Shown piece after piece: positions 11,940 to 23,164 of a stretch of 64,000 nucleotides of DNA. The first letter of the stretch is position 1, and each line of letters opens with the position of its first letter. This DNA is from Eriocheir sinensis. Lineage: Eukaryota > Arthropoda > Malacostraca > Decapoda > Varunidae. The position numbers were made by a program, and so were the translations under genes. Under the pieces are notes generated by a model. The model searched no databases. It was not told the DNA's origin and saw only the letters and a list, made by a program, of their open reading frames with translations. The stretch covers positions 70,001 through 134,000 of the forward strand of contig NW_026112142.1 of assembly GCF_024679095.1 (NCBI RefSeq). Direction: 5' to 3'.

Positions 11940-12330
11940 GCGTGCGTGACGTGCGTGCCATTCCTCTGTGTCCCTTCCCCTCGCCACCCCGTCTCTGCCT
12001 TCCTTCCCCTTGCCATTCCTTTGCCTCCCTTCTTTCTTTCCCCTGCCACGCCCTCCCTGGATTCCTTCCTTCCCCTTTCCATTCCTCTGTTTTCCTTCCC
12101 CTGCCGCACCCTTCCCTGTCATCCTTCCGCCCCCCTGCCATTCCTCTGCTTCCATTCGTTAACCCTACCTCACCAACCCTATCTCACTTCCTCCCCCTGC
12201 CATTCCTCTGCTTCCATTCTTTAACCCTACCTCACCAACCCTGTCTCACTTCCTCCCCCTGCCATTCCTCTGCTTTGCTTTCCTGCCGCGCCCTCCCTGC
12301 CCTCCTTCCTCCCCTTGACGTTTTTAGAAC
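11940..12330. repeat. Pyrimidine-rich block with a 62-bp duplication
   Basis: C/T-rich sequence in which gccattcctctgcttcca recurs. A 62-bp unit containing ttaaccctacctcaccaacc is present twice in tandem at about 12137-12270. Shorter variants precede it. Confidence 0.7.
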
Positions 12331-12429
12331 TTAATTTATCTGATTAAATTTGGAAACGTCTAATGTCTGGGCAAAGAAGCGAGAGAGGGAGAGGGCGAGG
12401 GGGAGGGTGTGAGAGGAGGAGTCAGAGGA

Positions 12430-13125
12430 ATGCACGAAGACCTAACTTAACTCTGCCTTACCTGACCTAACTTAACCTAATCTATCTTAGCGACAGGGCA
12501 AGGGCGAGAGAGAGGGAGAGGGTGAGAGGGACGACTTACCTAACCTAACTTTACCAAGCCTTACCTAACCTAACTTAACCTAATTTATCTTAGCGAAAGG
12601 GCAAGAGGAGAGAGAGGGAGGGCGAGGAGAGGGGAGACGAGGAGAGGGAGACGAGGGGAGGGAAGGCAATGGGTGTGACAGGAGGCTAGAGAAATGCACA
12701 AAGACCTAACCTAACCTAATCTATCTTAACGAGAGGGCAAGGGCGAGAGAGGAGAGGGTAAGGGTGTAAGAGGACGCCTTCGCTTAACCTAACCTAACCT
12801 AGCTTATCCTAGCCTTACTTAACCACATCTAACCTTACCTAACTTTCCTAACCTAACCTAACCTAGTTTATCCTTGCCTTACTTAAACACATTTAACCTT
12901 ACCTAGCTTCCCTATCCTTACCTAACCTAGCTTATCCTAGCCTTACTTAACCACATCTAACCTTACCTAGCTTTCCTAACCTTACCTAACCTCACCTAGC
13001 ACCGAGCCTTCCCTAACCTAACCTAACATTGCCGAGCCTTACCTAAGCTAACCTATCTTAACCTAGCTTTACCTTACCTAAACTACCTTAACCTATCCTC
13101 ACTTAACCTAACATAATCTAATATA
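12430..13125. repeat. Degenerate (CCTAA)n tracts, telomere-like pentamer
   Basis: Repeated runs such as cctaacctaacctaacc, interspersed with variants (ccttacctaa) and four spacers rich in agggcaagggcgagagag. CCTAA is the complement of the common arthropod telomeric repeat TTAGG. The array is too degenerate and interrupted to be an active telomere; it is an interstitial or simple-repeat derivative. Confidence 0.75.
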
Positions 13126-13164
13126 TTCCAGCGAGAGAGAGACGGTAAGCAGAACAGGTTCAGG

Positions 13165-13515
13165 GGAGGCGGTGGCTGAACGGATAGCGAGACGGCCCCG
13201 CGTTCAGGAGGACGCGAGTTCAATCCCCGACCGGTGCCACCAAGCTGGGATTTTTCAGCCGCCGCCGAGTGGCTTAAAACTACCCACATGCTGTCCAGAA
13301 GACCACCTATCAACCCGGACTCTAGATTCTAGGATTAAAGATGAGTTCCGGGGGGCAGCATGAGCCAATGCAAGATGGCGCCACTATAAACACTCGCCAG
13401 CGCCAGGACGGGCTGGGCCGACCATCAGGACCCACCGGGAAGAAGCCTTGGACCGACCATCAGGATCCACCGGGAAGAGGCCTACCGGCGCAATAGGCCA
13501 AGACGTAAAAAAAAA
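13165..13515 (+). mobile_element. tRNA-derived SINE (solo copy)
   Basis: A tRNA-like head with a box A-like motif ggtggctgaacgg (about 13171-13183) and a box B-like motif gagttcaatcc (about 13216-13226), followed by a tRNA-unrelated body and ending in taaaaaaaaagg. The same sequence in reverse orientation lies at 59911-60262, directly upstream of a LINE ORF1, and a deleted copy lies at about 17022-17150. Box B departs from the usual GGTTCGANTCC, so activity is unproven. Confidence 0.8.
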
Positions 13516-13539
13516 GGTTTAAAATAGTCAGTGACGTGA

Positions 13540-14935
13540 GGCTGCCGGAGACCGTCTTGCTCCACCTGCACGGTGTCTCTGCCTGCCTGCCTGGCTGCCT
13601 GCCCCCCGCTGCCTCCCCCTGCCCCCCCTGCCACCCACCCACCTCCCACCCTCTCTACCCCTCCGCTACCCATCCACCCATTAACACCCACCCACAACTC
13701 TGACTTTCCACCTTCCCTTCCATTCCCTTCCCTTCCTTAACTCTGATTAATCCTTCTCCTTATTTTCCATTCTACGTCCTCCTCCTCCTCCTTATCAGAC
13801 TCCTCCACATTTTCTTCATTTCCTTCTCTTTCTTCTCCTGCACCTTCTTCTCCTTCTCCCTCTCTTCCTTCTCTCCTGCTTCTCTTCTCCCAAACCTTTT
13901 ATTTAACCTTCCTTTCTTCTTCCTTCTCTTCTTTTCTTCTTCTGCTTCTTCTTTTTCTTCTTCTTCTTCTTCCTTTTCTTCTTCTTTTTCTTTTTTTAAT
14001 TCTTCTTTTTTTTTCTTCTTCTTCTATATCGTTTTCAGTTCCCGATGCCAGTCCTTTCTCTTCCCTCACTCACCCAACACCCACTAACCCCGCCACCACC
14101 CATCTACCACCCCATCTACCACCCACTTACCGACCCAAACTACCCTCCCACTCTCCCTCTCTTCTTCGTGATGCCGTTTCTTCTCCTCCTCCCTTCGCTT
14201 GGCTCTTATTCCTCCCTCCCCTTCCTCTCCCTTACCTACCCACCAACAACCCCACCCACAACCCCCACTACCTACCCTCTCGCCCGCCCACTCGTCTCCG
14301 TGATGCCATTTCTCCGCCTTCCTTTCTCTTAGCTCTGATTACTCCTTCCCTTTCCTCGCTCCCGCCCACCCACCCACCTCCTCACCCACCCGCCCACCAG
14401 ACTCCGTGATGCTCTTTCCTCACCTTTTCCCTTCCCTTCTTTTCCCTACTGTAATTCCTCCTTCTCCTCCTCCTCCTTTATCCACTTGTCCTCTTCATCC
14501 TATCCCATTTTCTTTTCTTCATTTCCATCAGATTTTATATTTATACTTTCATCACATCTTGTTCTCCACTTTCCTCTCCTTTTCTTAAACTCACATTCCC
14601 TTTCCCTTTCAGTCATTTTCCTCCTCATTCAATTTCCTTTTCTACATTTTCTACCCGCCTGATAATTCTACTTTTATCATATTTTTCTCTCATTTTTTAT
14701 ATTCCCTTCCCTTTCCTTCCCTAAGTTCTAATTCCTCCTCCTTCCCTTCCTCACCCATCTCTCCTCTTTTCCAGCATACCTTCCCTTTCTCAACAATATC
14801 CCGTACATTTCCTACCCTCTTTGGCATTCATTCTCCACCAGTCCCTAATCTGTAATTCCTCCTTCCCTTCACCCAAGTCCTCTTCCCTACATGTCCTATC
14901 TCTCCCTCATCCATCGCCTTTTCTGCATTTCCTAA
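13540..14935. repeat. Long pyrimidine-rich region with diverged tandem units
   Basis: Almost continuous C/T-rich plus strand with a (TTC)n-rich part at about 13920-14030. From 14040 to 14410 units of about 125 bp recur, each containing ccgtgatgcc followed by tttctcc-like and cacccac-like stretches. No coding sequence is recognised. Confidence 0.6.
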
Positions 14936-14939
14936 CCTC

Positions 14940-15402
14940 TCCGTAATGTCACTCTAAGCCAATTTACTTTAACAGGTCATTCATTCTTAACCTCCGTTCC
15001 TTATGTAACCTCTAACTCATTCCTTCCCCTTCCCATCCCCATAATCCTCATCCATTTTCTTTTCTATAATTCCTAATCTCTCCATAATATTACTCTCATC
15101 CCATTTTTTTAACAGGTCATTCATCCTTAACCTTCCTTCCTAATGTAAACTCTAACTCATTCTTCCCCTTCCCATCCCCGTCATCCTCATCCATTTCCTT
15201 TCTATATTTACTACACTTCTTGATAATTTTACTATCATCACATTTTTTCAACAGGAGGTCATTCATTCTTAACCTCCTTCCCTTATGTAACCTCTAACTC
15301 ATTCTTTTCCCTTCCCATCCCCTTTATCCTCATCCATTTCCTTCTTTACATTTACTCACCTCTTGATAATTTTAGTCTCAGCACATTTCTTTTAACAGGA
15401 AA
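14940..15402. repeat. Tandem array, ~140-bp period, three units
   Basis: The phrase acaggtcattcattcttaac recurs at about 14975, 15114 and 15256, and an acagga start recurs near 15395. Units include ctctaactcattc and atcctcatccatt. Periods are about 140 bp. Confidence 0.75.
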
Positions 15403-15904
15403 AAGAGGGAGAGAGCAGGAAGGTTGAGGATGTGAGGGGGACGATTCTATACCTAACCTAACACCTATCCTAACCTAACCTACCTTAACCTAATCTAGCA
15501 AGCAGGCAGGCAGGCCAACCTAACCTTACCTTACCTAACAACTTACCTAAATTAACTCCTGTCCTTATATAACCACTGACTCGTTCTTCCACTTCTCATC
15601 CTTCTCTCCTCTACCCACACATCCACCCTCATCCTCATCCTTTCCCTCTTCTCCATTCACTCCCCTCTGCTCTACGGTTTTGGTCCCGGGTTTTTATTTT
15701 TCCTCACAGGCAAGCTATTTAGTCTCCCCAGCTTCTCTTTACTAAGTCTCTGATTCCTCCTTCCCCTTCCCCTCCTCGGCCCACTTCTCCCTTCTCGGTG
15801 TATCCGTTTTCAGTGTATTCCTCTTCTATATTTACTTTCCTCTGTTCTATTTATCTATCTACCTTTTATCAGCATTTTTTTTCAATCTCAAACTCACTCA
15901 CTCT
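15403..15904. other. (CCTAA)n-like tracts and unassigned pyrimidine-rich DNA
   Basis: Degenerate CCTAA runs at about 15450-15560, then C/T-rich DNA without a recognised gene. Confidence 0.5.
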
Positions 15905-16375
15905 CAGATTCTTTCAGCTCTCACAACTATTTCCAAAGGCTACAAAGGAGATTAGTCGGGTTCTCATGAGTGTTTCTTCACGTTCATGGTCCAGAAGCCT
16001 TGGCAAACTCTCACTAGGCTCATAAAACTACCCATGGAAATACTACTAACGTGACCTCTACCAAAGTGTTATCTAATGTGTGAATCGTGAAATGTTTGAG
16101 ACTATTGGCTTTTTTTCAATCTCATGGTACAGTAGCCTTGTCAAACTATCACCAGGCTCATAATACTACCCATGGAAATACTACTAACACAACCTCCACG
16201 AAAGCCTTGCCAAATGTGAGTGTGTAAGCCCCGAAATGTTTGAGAAGACAGGCATTTTTCCCCCATACATAGTGCGGAAGCCTTGTTAACTCCCTAAAAC
16301 TACTAACACAACTCCCACGAAAGCCTTACCATGTGTGTGAGGATATGTCAGCCTCGAAATACTTGAGTCACTCCT
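15905..16375 (+). mobile_element. Dispersed ~200-bp repeat, one copy plus two partial tandem copies
   Basis: The first copy has the diagnostic order caactatttccaaaggc, ggagattagtcgggttctca, acgttcatggt, actacccatggaaatac, then gaaatgtttgag. Two partial copies of its 3' half follow at about 16110 and 16250. The same repeat occurs throughout the window; see the finding at 15905-62030. Confidence 0.8.
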
Positions 16376-16539
16376 TTGCCTTATCTCCGTTTCGCTTCGG
16401 CACTACACAGCAGGCACCCGCATTTGGCAACTCCTCCCTTGGGTCCTCTACTGCCCTCATCGCTCACGTCCCTTTCCTTTCCTTTTTTTTTTCTACCCTC
16501 TTCTACCTCTCCTCCTTACTGCCTCTTTGCTTACCCTCC

Positions 16540-16815
16540 GTTCTGCCTCCAATGATCAGTCCCAGCTCTTGTTCCTTCACCTCCAGTTCACCTTCTTTCC
16601 CTCGCTGCACTTTCCTCTTTTTCCGGCCTCCTCTGTCTCTCCGTCCTACCGCCTCCCACACTTTATTCCGCCACCTCTCTGCTCACCCTCCGTCCTGTCT
16701 CCAATGGTCAGTCCCAGCTCTAGTTCCTCTCCGTCCTACCGCCTCCCACACTTTATTCCGCCACCTCTCTGCTCACCCTCCGTCCTGTCTTCAATGGCCA
16801 GTCCCAGCTCTTGTT
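16540..16815. repeat. ~90-bp tandem duplication in pyrimidine-rich DNA
   Basis: The phrase ctctccgtcctaccgcctcc starts at about 16637 and again about 90 bp later, with a diverged earlier copy. Open frames here are translations of the repeat. Confidence 0.7.
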
Positions 16816-17021
16816 CCTTCACCTCCATCTCCCCTTCCTTTCCTCGAACCGCCAATTCTTTCGTCTGAACTCTTCTGATCTCTTAACATCCAACCCTCGC
16901 CTCAGTTTCCTCTCCTCCTCCCCTTCTCTGTGCTTTCACCGGTGTCTTAGAATAGAAGAGCAACGCTTGACAGAAGTGCGGCCGTGTGACATTTGATAAT
17001 AGACATCTACTGAAGGGTACA

Positions 17022-17150
17022 AAGGCGGTGGCTGAGCGGTTAGAGTGGGAGCTATCAACCCAGACTCTCGATGCTTGCTCTAAAGAGGATCAAAGATGGG
17101 CTCCGTGGGGCAGCATCAGCCAAGCAAGCAAAAAGAAGAAAAAAGAAAAG
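17022..17150 (+). mobile_element. Internally deleted copy of the tRNA-derived SINE
   Basis: Starts ggcggtggctgagcggtta (box A retained) and jumps directly to ctatcaacccagactc and ggggcagcat, which belong to the SINE body. The box B region is missing. It ends in an A-rich tail. Confidence 0.75.
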
Positions 17151-17264
17151 AAAAAAATACTCCCTCGGTTAGAAATTTTATCTCTGTGTCTGGAAAGGTT
17201 ATAATGCCGCCATGATGCTGATAGTTTATGAATAGTCGTGACTGGAGTGGCCTCGGCTGTTATG

Positions 17265-18490
17265 TTTCCCGTTGATTACACGTTATAATTTTCTTGTCCC
17301 ACCCACATCCCATTTTAGGTGACGAGGGAAGGCCAAGGGCGAGGGCAAAGGCTTCCTGGACAATGGTAAGTGAATAAACAGATAAATGGTCCTTGTTCTT
17401 ATCTTCTACGTCGTTTAAGTTCAGGGTTGTCCATTTTTCCTCACCACATAATATTTTCTCACCCACCACAGGCTCAAAGGCTAATGCGACGGAGATGAGC
17501 ACCGAGGCCACGCGCAGCTATAGCGGATGCTCTCAACTTTACTGCCTTACATAATATTTTGGATGGTCACGAAAGGGCAAGGGCGGGGGTGTGGGAGCAG
17601 CGATTAGCGGGCTTTTTTTCTACACTTTTTTGTTGCCCTTGAGTTGACTCCCTTCCTGTAAATAAATAAATAAATAAAATAAATAAGAAACAACTAACCC
17701 AATCAATGACCTCTGCTGTAATCTTTTTTATATGCTGCTCACGGCTCATCTTTATTTCTCACCCCAGAACATTTAGGGCGAGAAGAAAAGGGCAAGGGCG
17801 AGGGTGAATGGTTCCTGGTAAACAACTAACCCAATCAATGACCTCTGCTGTAATCATTTCTATATATTGCTCACGGTTCATCTTTATTTCTTAACCCAGA
17901 ACATTTTGGGGGAGAAGAAAAGGGCAAGGGCGAGGGTGAATGGTTCCTGGCAAACAACTAACCCAATCAATGACCTCTGCTGTAATCTTTCCTATATATT
18001 GCTCACGGTTCATCTTTATTTCTTAACCCAGAACATTTAGGGGGAGAAGAAAAGGGCAAGGGCGAGGGTGGAGGCTCCTGGTAAACAACTAACCAAATCA
18101 ACGGCCTCTGCTGTAACCTTTTATATATGCGGCTTACGGTTTACCTTCATTTCTTACCCCATAACGCTTTAGGTGACGAGGCAAGGGCGAGGGCGAAGGC
18201 TTCCTGGGAAACGACTAACCAAACCAATGACCTCTGCTTTAATCTTTTCTATACGTCGCTAACAATTCTTCTTTATTTCTTACGCCATAGCACTTTAGGA
18301 GACGAGGAAAGGGCAGTGACGAGGGTGAATGCTTCCTGGCAAACGACTAACCAAATTAACGACCTCTACAGTATCCTTTAATATATGGTGTTTACGGTTT
18401 ACCTTCATTTCTTGCCCCATAACGCTTTAGGTGACAACGAAAGAGCAAGGGCAAGGCTTCCTGGCAAACGACTAACCAATCAAAGTGTTT
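17265..18490. repeat. Tandem array, ~130-bp unit, about eight to nine copies
   Basis: Each unit contains aaagggcaagggcgagggtg, cttcctgg or ttcctgg, aaacaactaaccaa and gacctctgctgtaatc. The best units repeat with a period of 132 bp (about 17782, 17913, 18045). The 17.3-17.6 kb units are more diverged. No long frame runs through it. Confidence 0.85.
17594..17690 (+). mobile_element. Solo LINE/SINE 3' tail inserted in the 130-bp array
   Basis: agcagcgattagcgggc, a T-rich stretch, gcccttgagttgac, then ctgtaaataaataaataaa. This is the 3' tail also found at 49850-49946. It interrupts an array unit between its gggcgggggtg part and its aaacaactaaccc part. Confidence 0.75.
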
Positions 18491-18639
18491 CATCTCGCGG
18501 GCACAGCGGCTCCGTCTATCTCCCATGACGAATGACCCGCCTGCCGATCGGTCACCCGGGTCGCTGTCCTGCACTAACACGACCATTTCCAGCAGCAGCA
18601 GCGGCAGCGGCGGCCTAAAGGAGAGGGACAGGTGTTTGG

Positions 18640-19085
18640 TTGGTATTTTCAGACGCTTCCACCTCACGCTCCTCTCACGTCAACTGTTTACAAAGGCCCA
18701 AAAGGAGATTAACAGGATCTGCATGAGTGTATTTTTACGTTCATGGCACAGTGGAAGAATTGGACTACCACCAGGGTCATAAACGTACCTCTAGATATGT
18801 CCCAAACACCTCCGAAAGTCTTGTCAAATGTGTGTGTGCTGTGGTATCGAAAAGCTTAAGAATATGACCCTCAGACGCTTCCACCCCTTACAGCAACTGT
18901 TCACAAAGGCCCAAAAGGAGATTAGTCCAGGTTTTCATGAGTGTTCTTTAACGTTCATGGTAAAGAAGAAGGATCAAACTACTACCGAGGTCATAAACGT
19001 ACTTCTAGGAACTCCCCAAACTCCTACGAAAGCCTTGTCAAATGAGTGTGTGCTTGGGGGCCGAAATATTTAAGAGTAAGGCCCA
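18640..19085 (+). mobile_element. Two tandem copies of the dispersed ~200-bp repeat
   Basis: The first copy runs from cagacgcttccacctcac at about 18650 to aagcttaagaatatg at about 18865. The second starts cagacgcttccacccc and ends near gaaatatttaagagtaagg at about 19080. Both have the internal ggagatta and ttcatggta landmarks. Confidence 0.8.
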
Positions 19086-19163
19086 ATGACCTGAGTTTCT
19101 GCGCAGCGCTCGGTACTTCAATTGCTGGGTGATGCAGGGCGGTCGCTGCAAGCGATGGCCTTT

Positions 19164-19292
<129 letters not shown>

Positions 19293-19299
19293 CAAGGGA

Positions 19300-20670
19300 A
19301 CAAACAGGGGAGGGGTTGAGGTGAAGGGAAGGCGCAGGAAGTGGTGCGGGCGTGCCCCTGGCGTAGCGGGGCCGAAATGTAAACACACAGGCCTCGGCGG
19401 ACAGGTGCATGGGGAGGGCCTCGCCGCGCCGCCTCTGCCCGGCCCTGGCTGTACGTGTTCTTTTTCCCCTTTGTATGCCTTTGTTTAATGTTTTCAAGTT
19501 AAATATCTCCCACTCGTGTAAAACAGTTCGCCTATGCTGTAGTGGAATGTGTTCTCTTTCCGCCATCGCCAGAGCTGTCTTCCTTCAGTCTGGCGGCGGT
19601 GTGTTTCAAGCAGGTCGCAGCAGCCTCGTAACACGGCGGGGATTGTGTATGCAGCGCGTGCGTTCCCTGCTCGTGTGTCCTCTGCCTGCACCGGCAGCCC
19701 TGATCTTGGAGGCCGGAGCAGTAACTAAGTCAGTTCGCTCCACTTCAAAACAGTGCGCGGAAGGAACACGCCGGAGAATGTTCATTATTCAGGTACGAGC
19801 AAACAAATGCTGTTGTTCAGTTTATTTTATCCCTCTCATGCACATCGGCGCGCCATAGAAGGCAGCATTAGTTTTGTCACTTGACAACGGGCCGCGCCAT
19901 TACGGTTGAGAGGACCACTTGACGCTACTCAACAGAAGGCCAGCCCGCCGAGCCCCCGCCGGGATACGGGCGGGCGGGGCGGGAGGGCAGCGCCGCAGCA
20001 CAGCGCCCGCACGGCTGGCGGCCCCGAGCCCCCACGGGCCCACAGGACGGCCGTGGCCCGGCCTTTTATGTTGGTGCCTGTTTTACCGAGTGACTGAGCT
20101 CCCGTGGAAAACAAGTTGGCTTTTACGCCGCACCAAAGAAATTACCGGCACAAAAAGGGCGAGTCCGAGTCACGCCAGGGAGGCCCGCACAAAACCTCGG
20201 CCAGCCCCGGCCAGGCGCCGCCACAATGGAAGGGCAGACTAACTTTCTTGCCGTCTGCAGGAAGGAGAAAGACAAAGAGCCGCGGAGGAGTTGCTCGTTA
20301 TCTCCGTCGCCAGATTGCGCTCCCGGCCACTGGTGGATTACAGCAGCTTTCAAGATACATTTCCATTTATTGTAACTGTCAGCTGCGAGGGGAAAAAAAG
20401 ACCAGAACGAGACGGGATAAAAGAAAAGGAGAAAATGGGATAGGGAGAAAACACGGGCTGAGCGAGGCTTTGATCAGCAGGGACAAAGGGAGAGAGGACG
20501 GAGTCACCTCGTCCTGCCTCGCCGTCTGCCGGGACGCGAAAAACTACCTCACCTGCTGCGCCTCGCCTTTGTTTGTGCCGAGACTTTGTCCGACTCTTTG
20601 TGCCGCCCTCAAACTTTGTCTTGTGTCTCACGCTTCTTACGTCCCGGCCGTCATCGAGTTAACTTGAGGC
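19300..20670. promoter_or_regulatory. GC- and CpG-rich block, possible promoter or first-exon region
   Basis: The densest CpG content of the window, peaking around 19925-20080 (gggcgggcggggcgggag and neighbours). No SINE, LINE or tandem repeat is recognised in it. Open frames of 100-190 residues exist on both strands but have no recognisable domain and probably reflect the low stop density of GC-rich DNA. An unrecognised 5' exon cannot be excluded. Confidence 0.3.
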
Positions 20671-20682
20671 TTCAGCTCTATT

Positions 20683-20780
20683 CAGGAGCAGTAAGTAGCG
20701 GCCTTTTTTTTTTTTTTCATTATTGTTATTTTTTTTTCCATGCCCTTGAACTGTCTCCTTTTCTGTAAAAAAAAAAAAAT
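20683..20780 (+). mobile_element. Solo LINE/SINE 3' tail
   Basis: aggagcagtaagtagcggcc, a T-rich stretch, gcccttgaactgtctcc, then ctgtaaaaaaaaaaaa, matching the 3' tail at 49850-49946. Confidence 0.75.
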
Positions 20781-20879
20781 ACTGACGGGACGCGACTTAA
20801 ACAGAAAAAATATCCTGACCCTCAACATTTAAGTCTGTATTTTTAAACGTATCGGCCCTGCAGTTCGTCTGTTTGAAAA

Positions 20880-21275
20880 GCCTCTCGTGGAAGTCGCTGG
20901 GGTTCTCATGGGCTCCTATGAAAGCCTTGTCAAATGCGTGTTTCTTAGGTTCATGGTACATACGAAGTGTCATACTACAACCAGGGTGATTAAACTATCC
21001 CTGGAAATGCCCAAAACTCCTATGAAGGCGTTGTCAAATGCGTGTTTCTTAGGTTCATGGTACATACGAAGTGTCATACTAAAACCAGGGTGATTAAACT
21101 ATCCCTGGAAATGCCCAAAACTCCTATGAAGGCGTTGTCAAATGCGTGTTTCTTAGGTTCATGGTACAGAAGAAGGGTCATACTACCACCAGGATCATTA
21201 AACTATCCCTGGAAATGCCCAAACTCCTAGGAAAGCCTTGCCATAATGTGTCCCTGGGCCCCGGAATGTTTAAGA
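20880..21275 (+). repeat. 104-bp tandem triplication within the dispersed ~200-bp repeat
   Basis: The phrase gtttcttaggttcatggtac recurs three times, about 104-105 bp apart (near 20941, 21045 and 21149). It carries the internal part of the dispersed repeat (tcatggta, aaactatccctggaaat, cttgtcaaatg). The segment ends with the usual gaatgtttaaga. Confidence 0.8.
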
Positions 21276-21319
21276 CAGTGACCCTTGGAAAACGCATGTA
21301 AATTCCGTGCATTACTTGG

Positions 21320-21910
21320 CTTTGTACCGCTTAATGTGACAAACGTTCAGTAGGAATGATAAAACAAATGCAAGTGACAAGCTGTAAGGAGAGCAATGGC
21401 GGGTTGTTCTTCACCGTTTGTCACAAATGTTAAGTAGGAATAAAAAGTTAGTGACAAACCATAAGGAGAGGATTGGCGGGTGTTATTTTTACCGTGTGTG
21501 TGTCTGTGTGTGTTGGGTGGGTGTCGCCAAGGCCATGAACAGACCCCAGTTCCATCCATAACAGCTCGGAAGGGAGGGGTTCACCAGGGTCCCAGAGAGG
21601 CTGCTGTGTCCTGGTAATGGGTGTGTTATTCTTTCCCGTAGCAGCTGTGTGTTGGGTTATGTCGCAAAGGTCATGAACAGACCCCATTCCACCCACCACA
21701 GCTAGTAAGGGTCGAGGGGGTTCAGCAGGGTCCCAGAGAAGCTGCTGTGTCCTGGCAATGGGTGTTATTCTTTCCCGTAGCAGCTGTGTGTTGGGTGCAT
21801 GGCTGGGTAAGATCGCTAGAGCCAAGAACAGCGCCCCAACCAGCAGCGACAGCAGAGGGAGGGTCGAGGGGGTTCACCAGGGTCCCGGGAGGCTGCTGTG
21901 ACCTGGATTG
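21320..21910. repeat. Two adjacent tandem arrays (about 85 bp x2, 139 bp x3)
   Basis: At 21335-21500 a unit containing gtaggaat, gtgacaa and ggagag...tggcgggt is present twice. At 21500-21910 a unit containing cagctgtgtgttgggt, ggtcatgaacagacc, ttcaccagggtccc and gctgctgtgtcctgg is present three times, with periods of about 139 bp. The last copy is the most diverged. Confidence 0.75.
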
Positions 21911-21984
21911 GCGGGTCGCGGTGATGAGCGAGCAAACAAACCTCGTCTTGACAAGCGCAGCGGAGGCGGAGCACTACCACCACC

Positions 21985-22336
21985 ACAGGTTTATAAATGG
22001 ATGAAGGGCTTTAATAAGGGAGATATTCATAAGGTTTTGTTGGTAAGAGAACCGGGTAGGACACGAAGTAATGGGTTTAAACTGGATAAATTCAGATTCA
22101 ACAAGGACATAGGCAAAAATTGGTTTACTAACAGGGTTGTGGATGAGTGGAATAGGCTTAGCAGTCATGTGGTGAGTGCCAATACAATTGTCACATTCAA
22201 AAATAGATTAGATAAATTCATGGACAGCGATATTAGGTGGGGTTAGATAAACGGAAGCTTAGGGTTAAAGGAGCTGCCTTGTATAGGCCTACCGGCCTCT
22301 TGCAGACTCCAGCGTTCTTATGTTCTTATGTTCTAG
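21985..22336 (+). mobile_element. 5'-truncated LINE, C-terminal ORF2 fragment plus 3' end
   Basis: Encodes the C-terminal piece WMKGFNKGDIHK ... NWFTNRVVDEWNRL ... NRLDKFMDSDIRWG, then a stop, then the conserved 3' region ggagctgccttgtatagg and a tail of ttcttatg repeats. The same family is at 32288-32877 and 50228-50626, with bare 3' ends at about 34352 and 39598. In related LINEs this part lies after the reverse transcriptase domain. This fragment cannot support its own movement. Confidence 0.85.
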
Positions 22337-22507
22337 CCACCCACCCCCTCTCCTCTCCTCCCACCTTTCCGTGCGTCACCGCCAGGGAAGTCATCAGTAT
22401 TTTTACCACAAGACGAGTTACTAGATTTTTCTCATGCGCGTGCAATCGTGTCCGACATCAAAGCTTACAGCGCCACAAGGAAGGCAGCGAGCGACGATGA
22501 GTGGTCA

Positions 22508-22930
22508 GGCATATTCTCAAGCATTTCGGGGCTTACACACACTTACATTTGTTAAAAATTTGGTTAGGTTATGTTAATATTTCCATGGGTAGTTTTATGA
22601 GCCTAGTGGTAGTCTGACAAGACCTCTGCACCATGAACGTGAAAGCGCACTCATTAGAACCCGACTCGTCTCCATTGTGTCCTTTGGAAATAGTTGTTGT
22701 AAGAGCCTTAGATCCATATCCTCAAACATTTCCAGGCTTACACACTCACCCACATTTGTTAAGGCTTTGGTATAGGTTAAGTTTATATTTCCAAGGGTTG
22801 TTTAATGAGCCTAGTGATAGTTTGACAAGGCCTCTGCACCATGAACGTGAAAACACACTCATTAGAACCCGACTCATCTCCTTTGTGGCCTTTGAAAAAA
22901 ATGTTGTGAGTGTCGAAAGCGCCTGAGAAC
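22508..22930 (-). mobile_element. Two tandem copies of the dispersed ~200-bp repeat, minus strand
   Basis: On the plus strand tattctcaagcatttcgggg at about 22511 and tcctcaaacatttccaggc at about 22720 mark the ends of two copies. Each has the reverse complements of the ggaaatac, ttcatggtgcag and ggagacgagtcgggttct landmarks. Confidence 0.75.
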
Positions 22931-23164
22931 ACGGACCTCAACTAATCAAGGATCTTTATACCGTGTCGGCGCAGAGCAATGTTTGAGAAGCCGTGTAACA
23001 TCCATCTCACTGAACACATTCTTTGCATCATCTCCCTCTCTTCCTCCCCCTGAAGTTACCTGGTCTCTTGTTTTAGTGCTTTCACTCCCAGCTGTCCTCA
23101 TTTCCATCCGCTATTGTCCATGGATACTTTTTTTTACTGCATGCCAAGGGAGCCGCCAGAATGT

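Noticed and set aside
13165..13240. tRNA gene
   Set aside because: Box B is degenerate and the same head occurs with the same body at three loci, so it is a SINE.
20104..20667. 187-residue open frame in the GC-rich block
   Set aside because: No domain, no supporting splice or start context; GC-rich DNA has few stops by chance.
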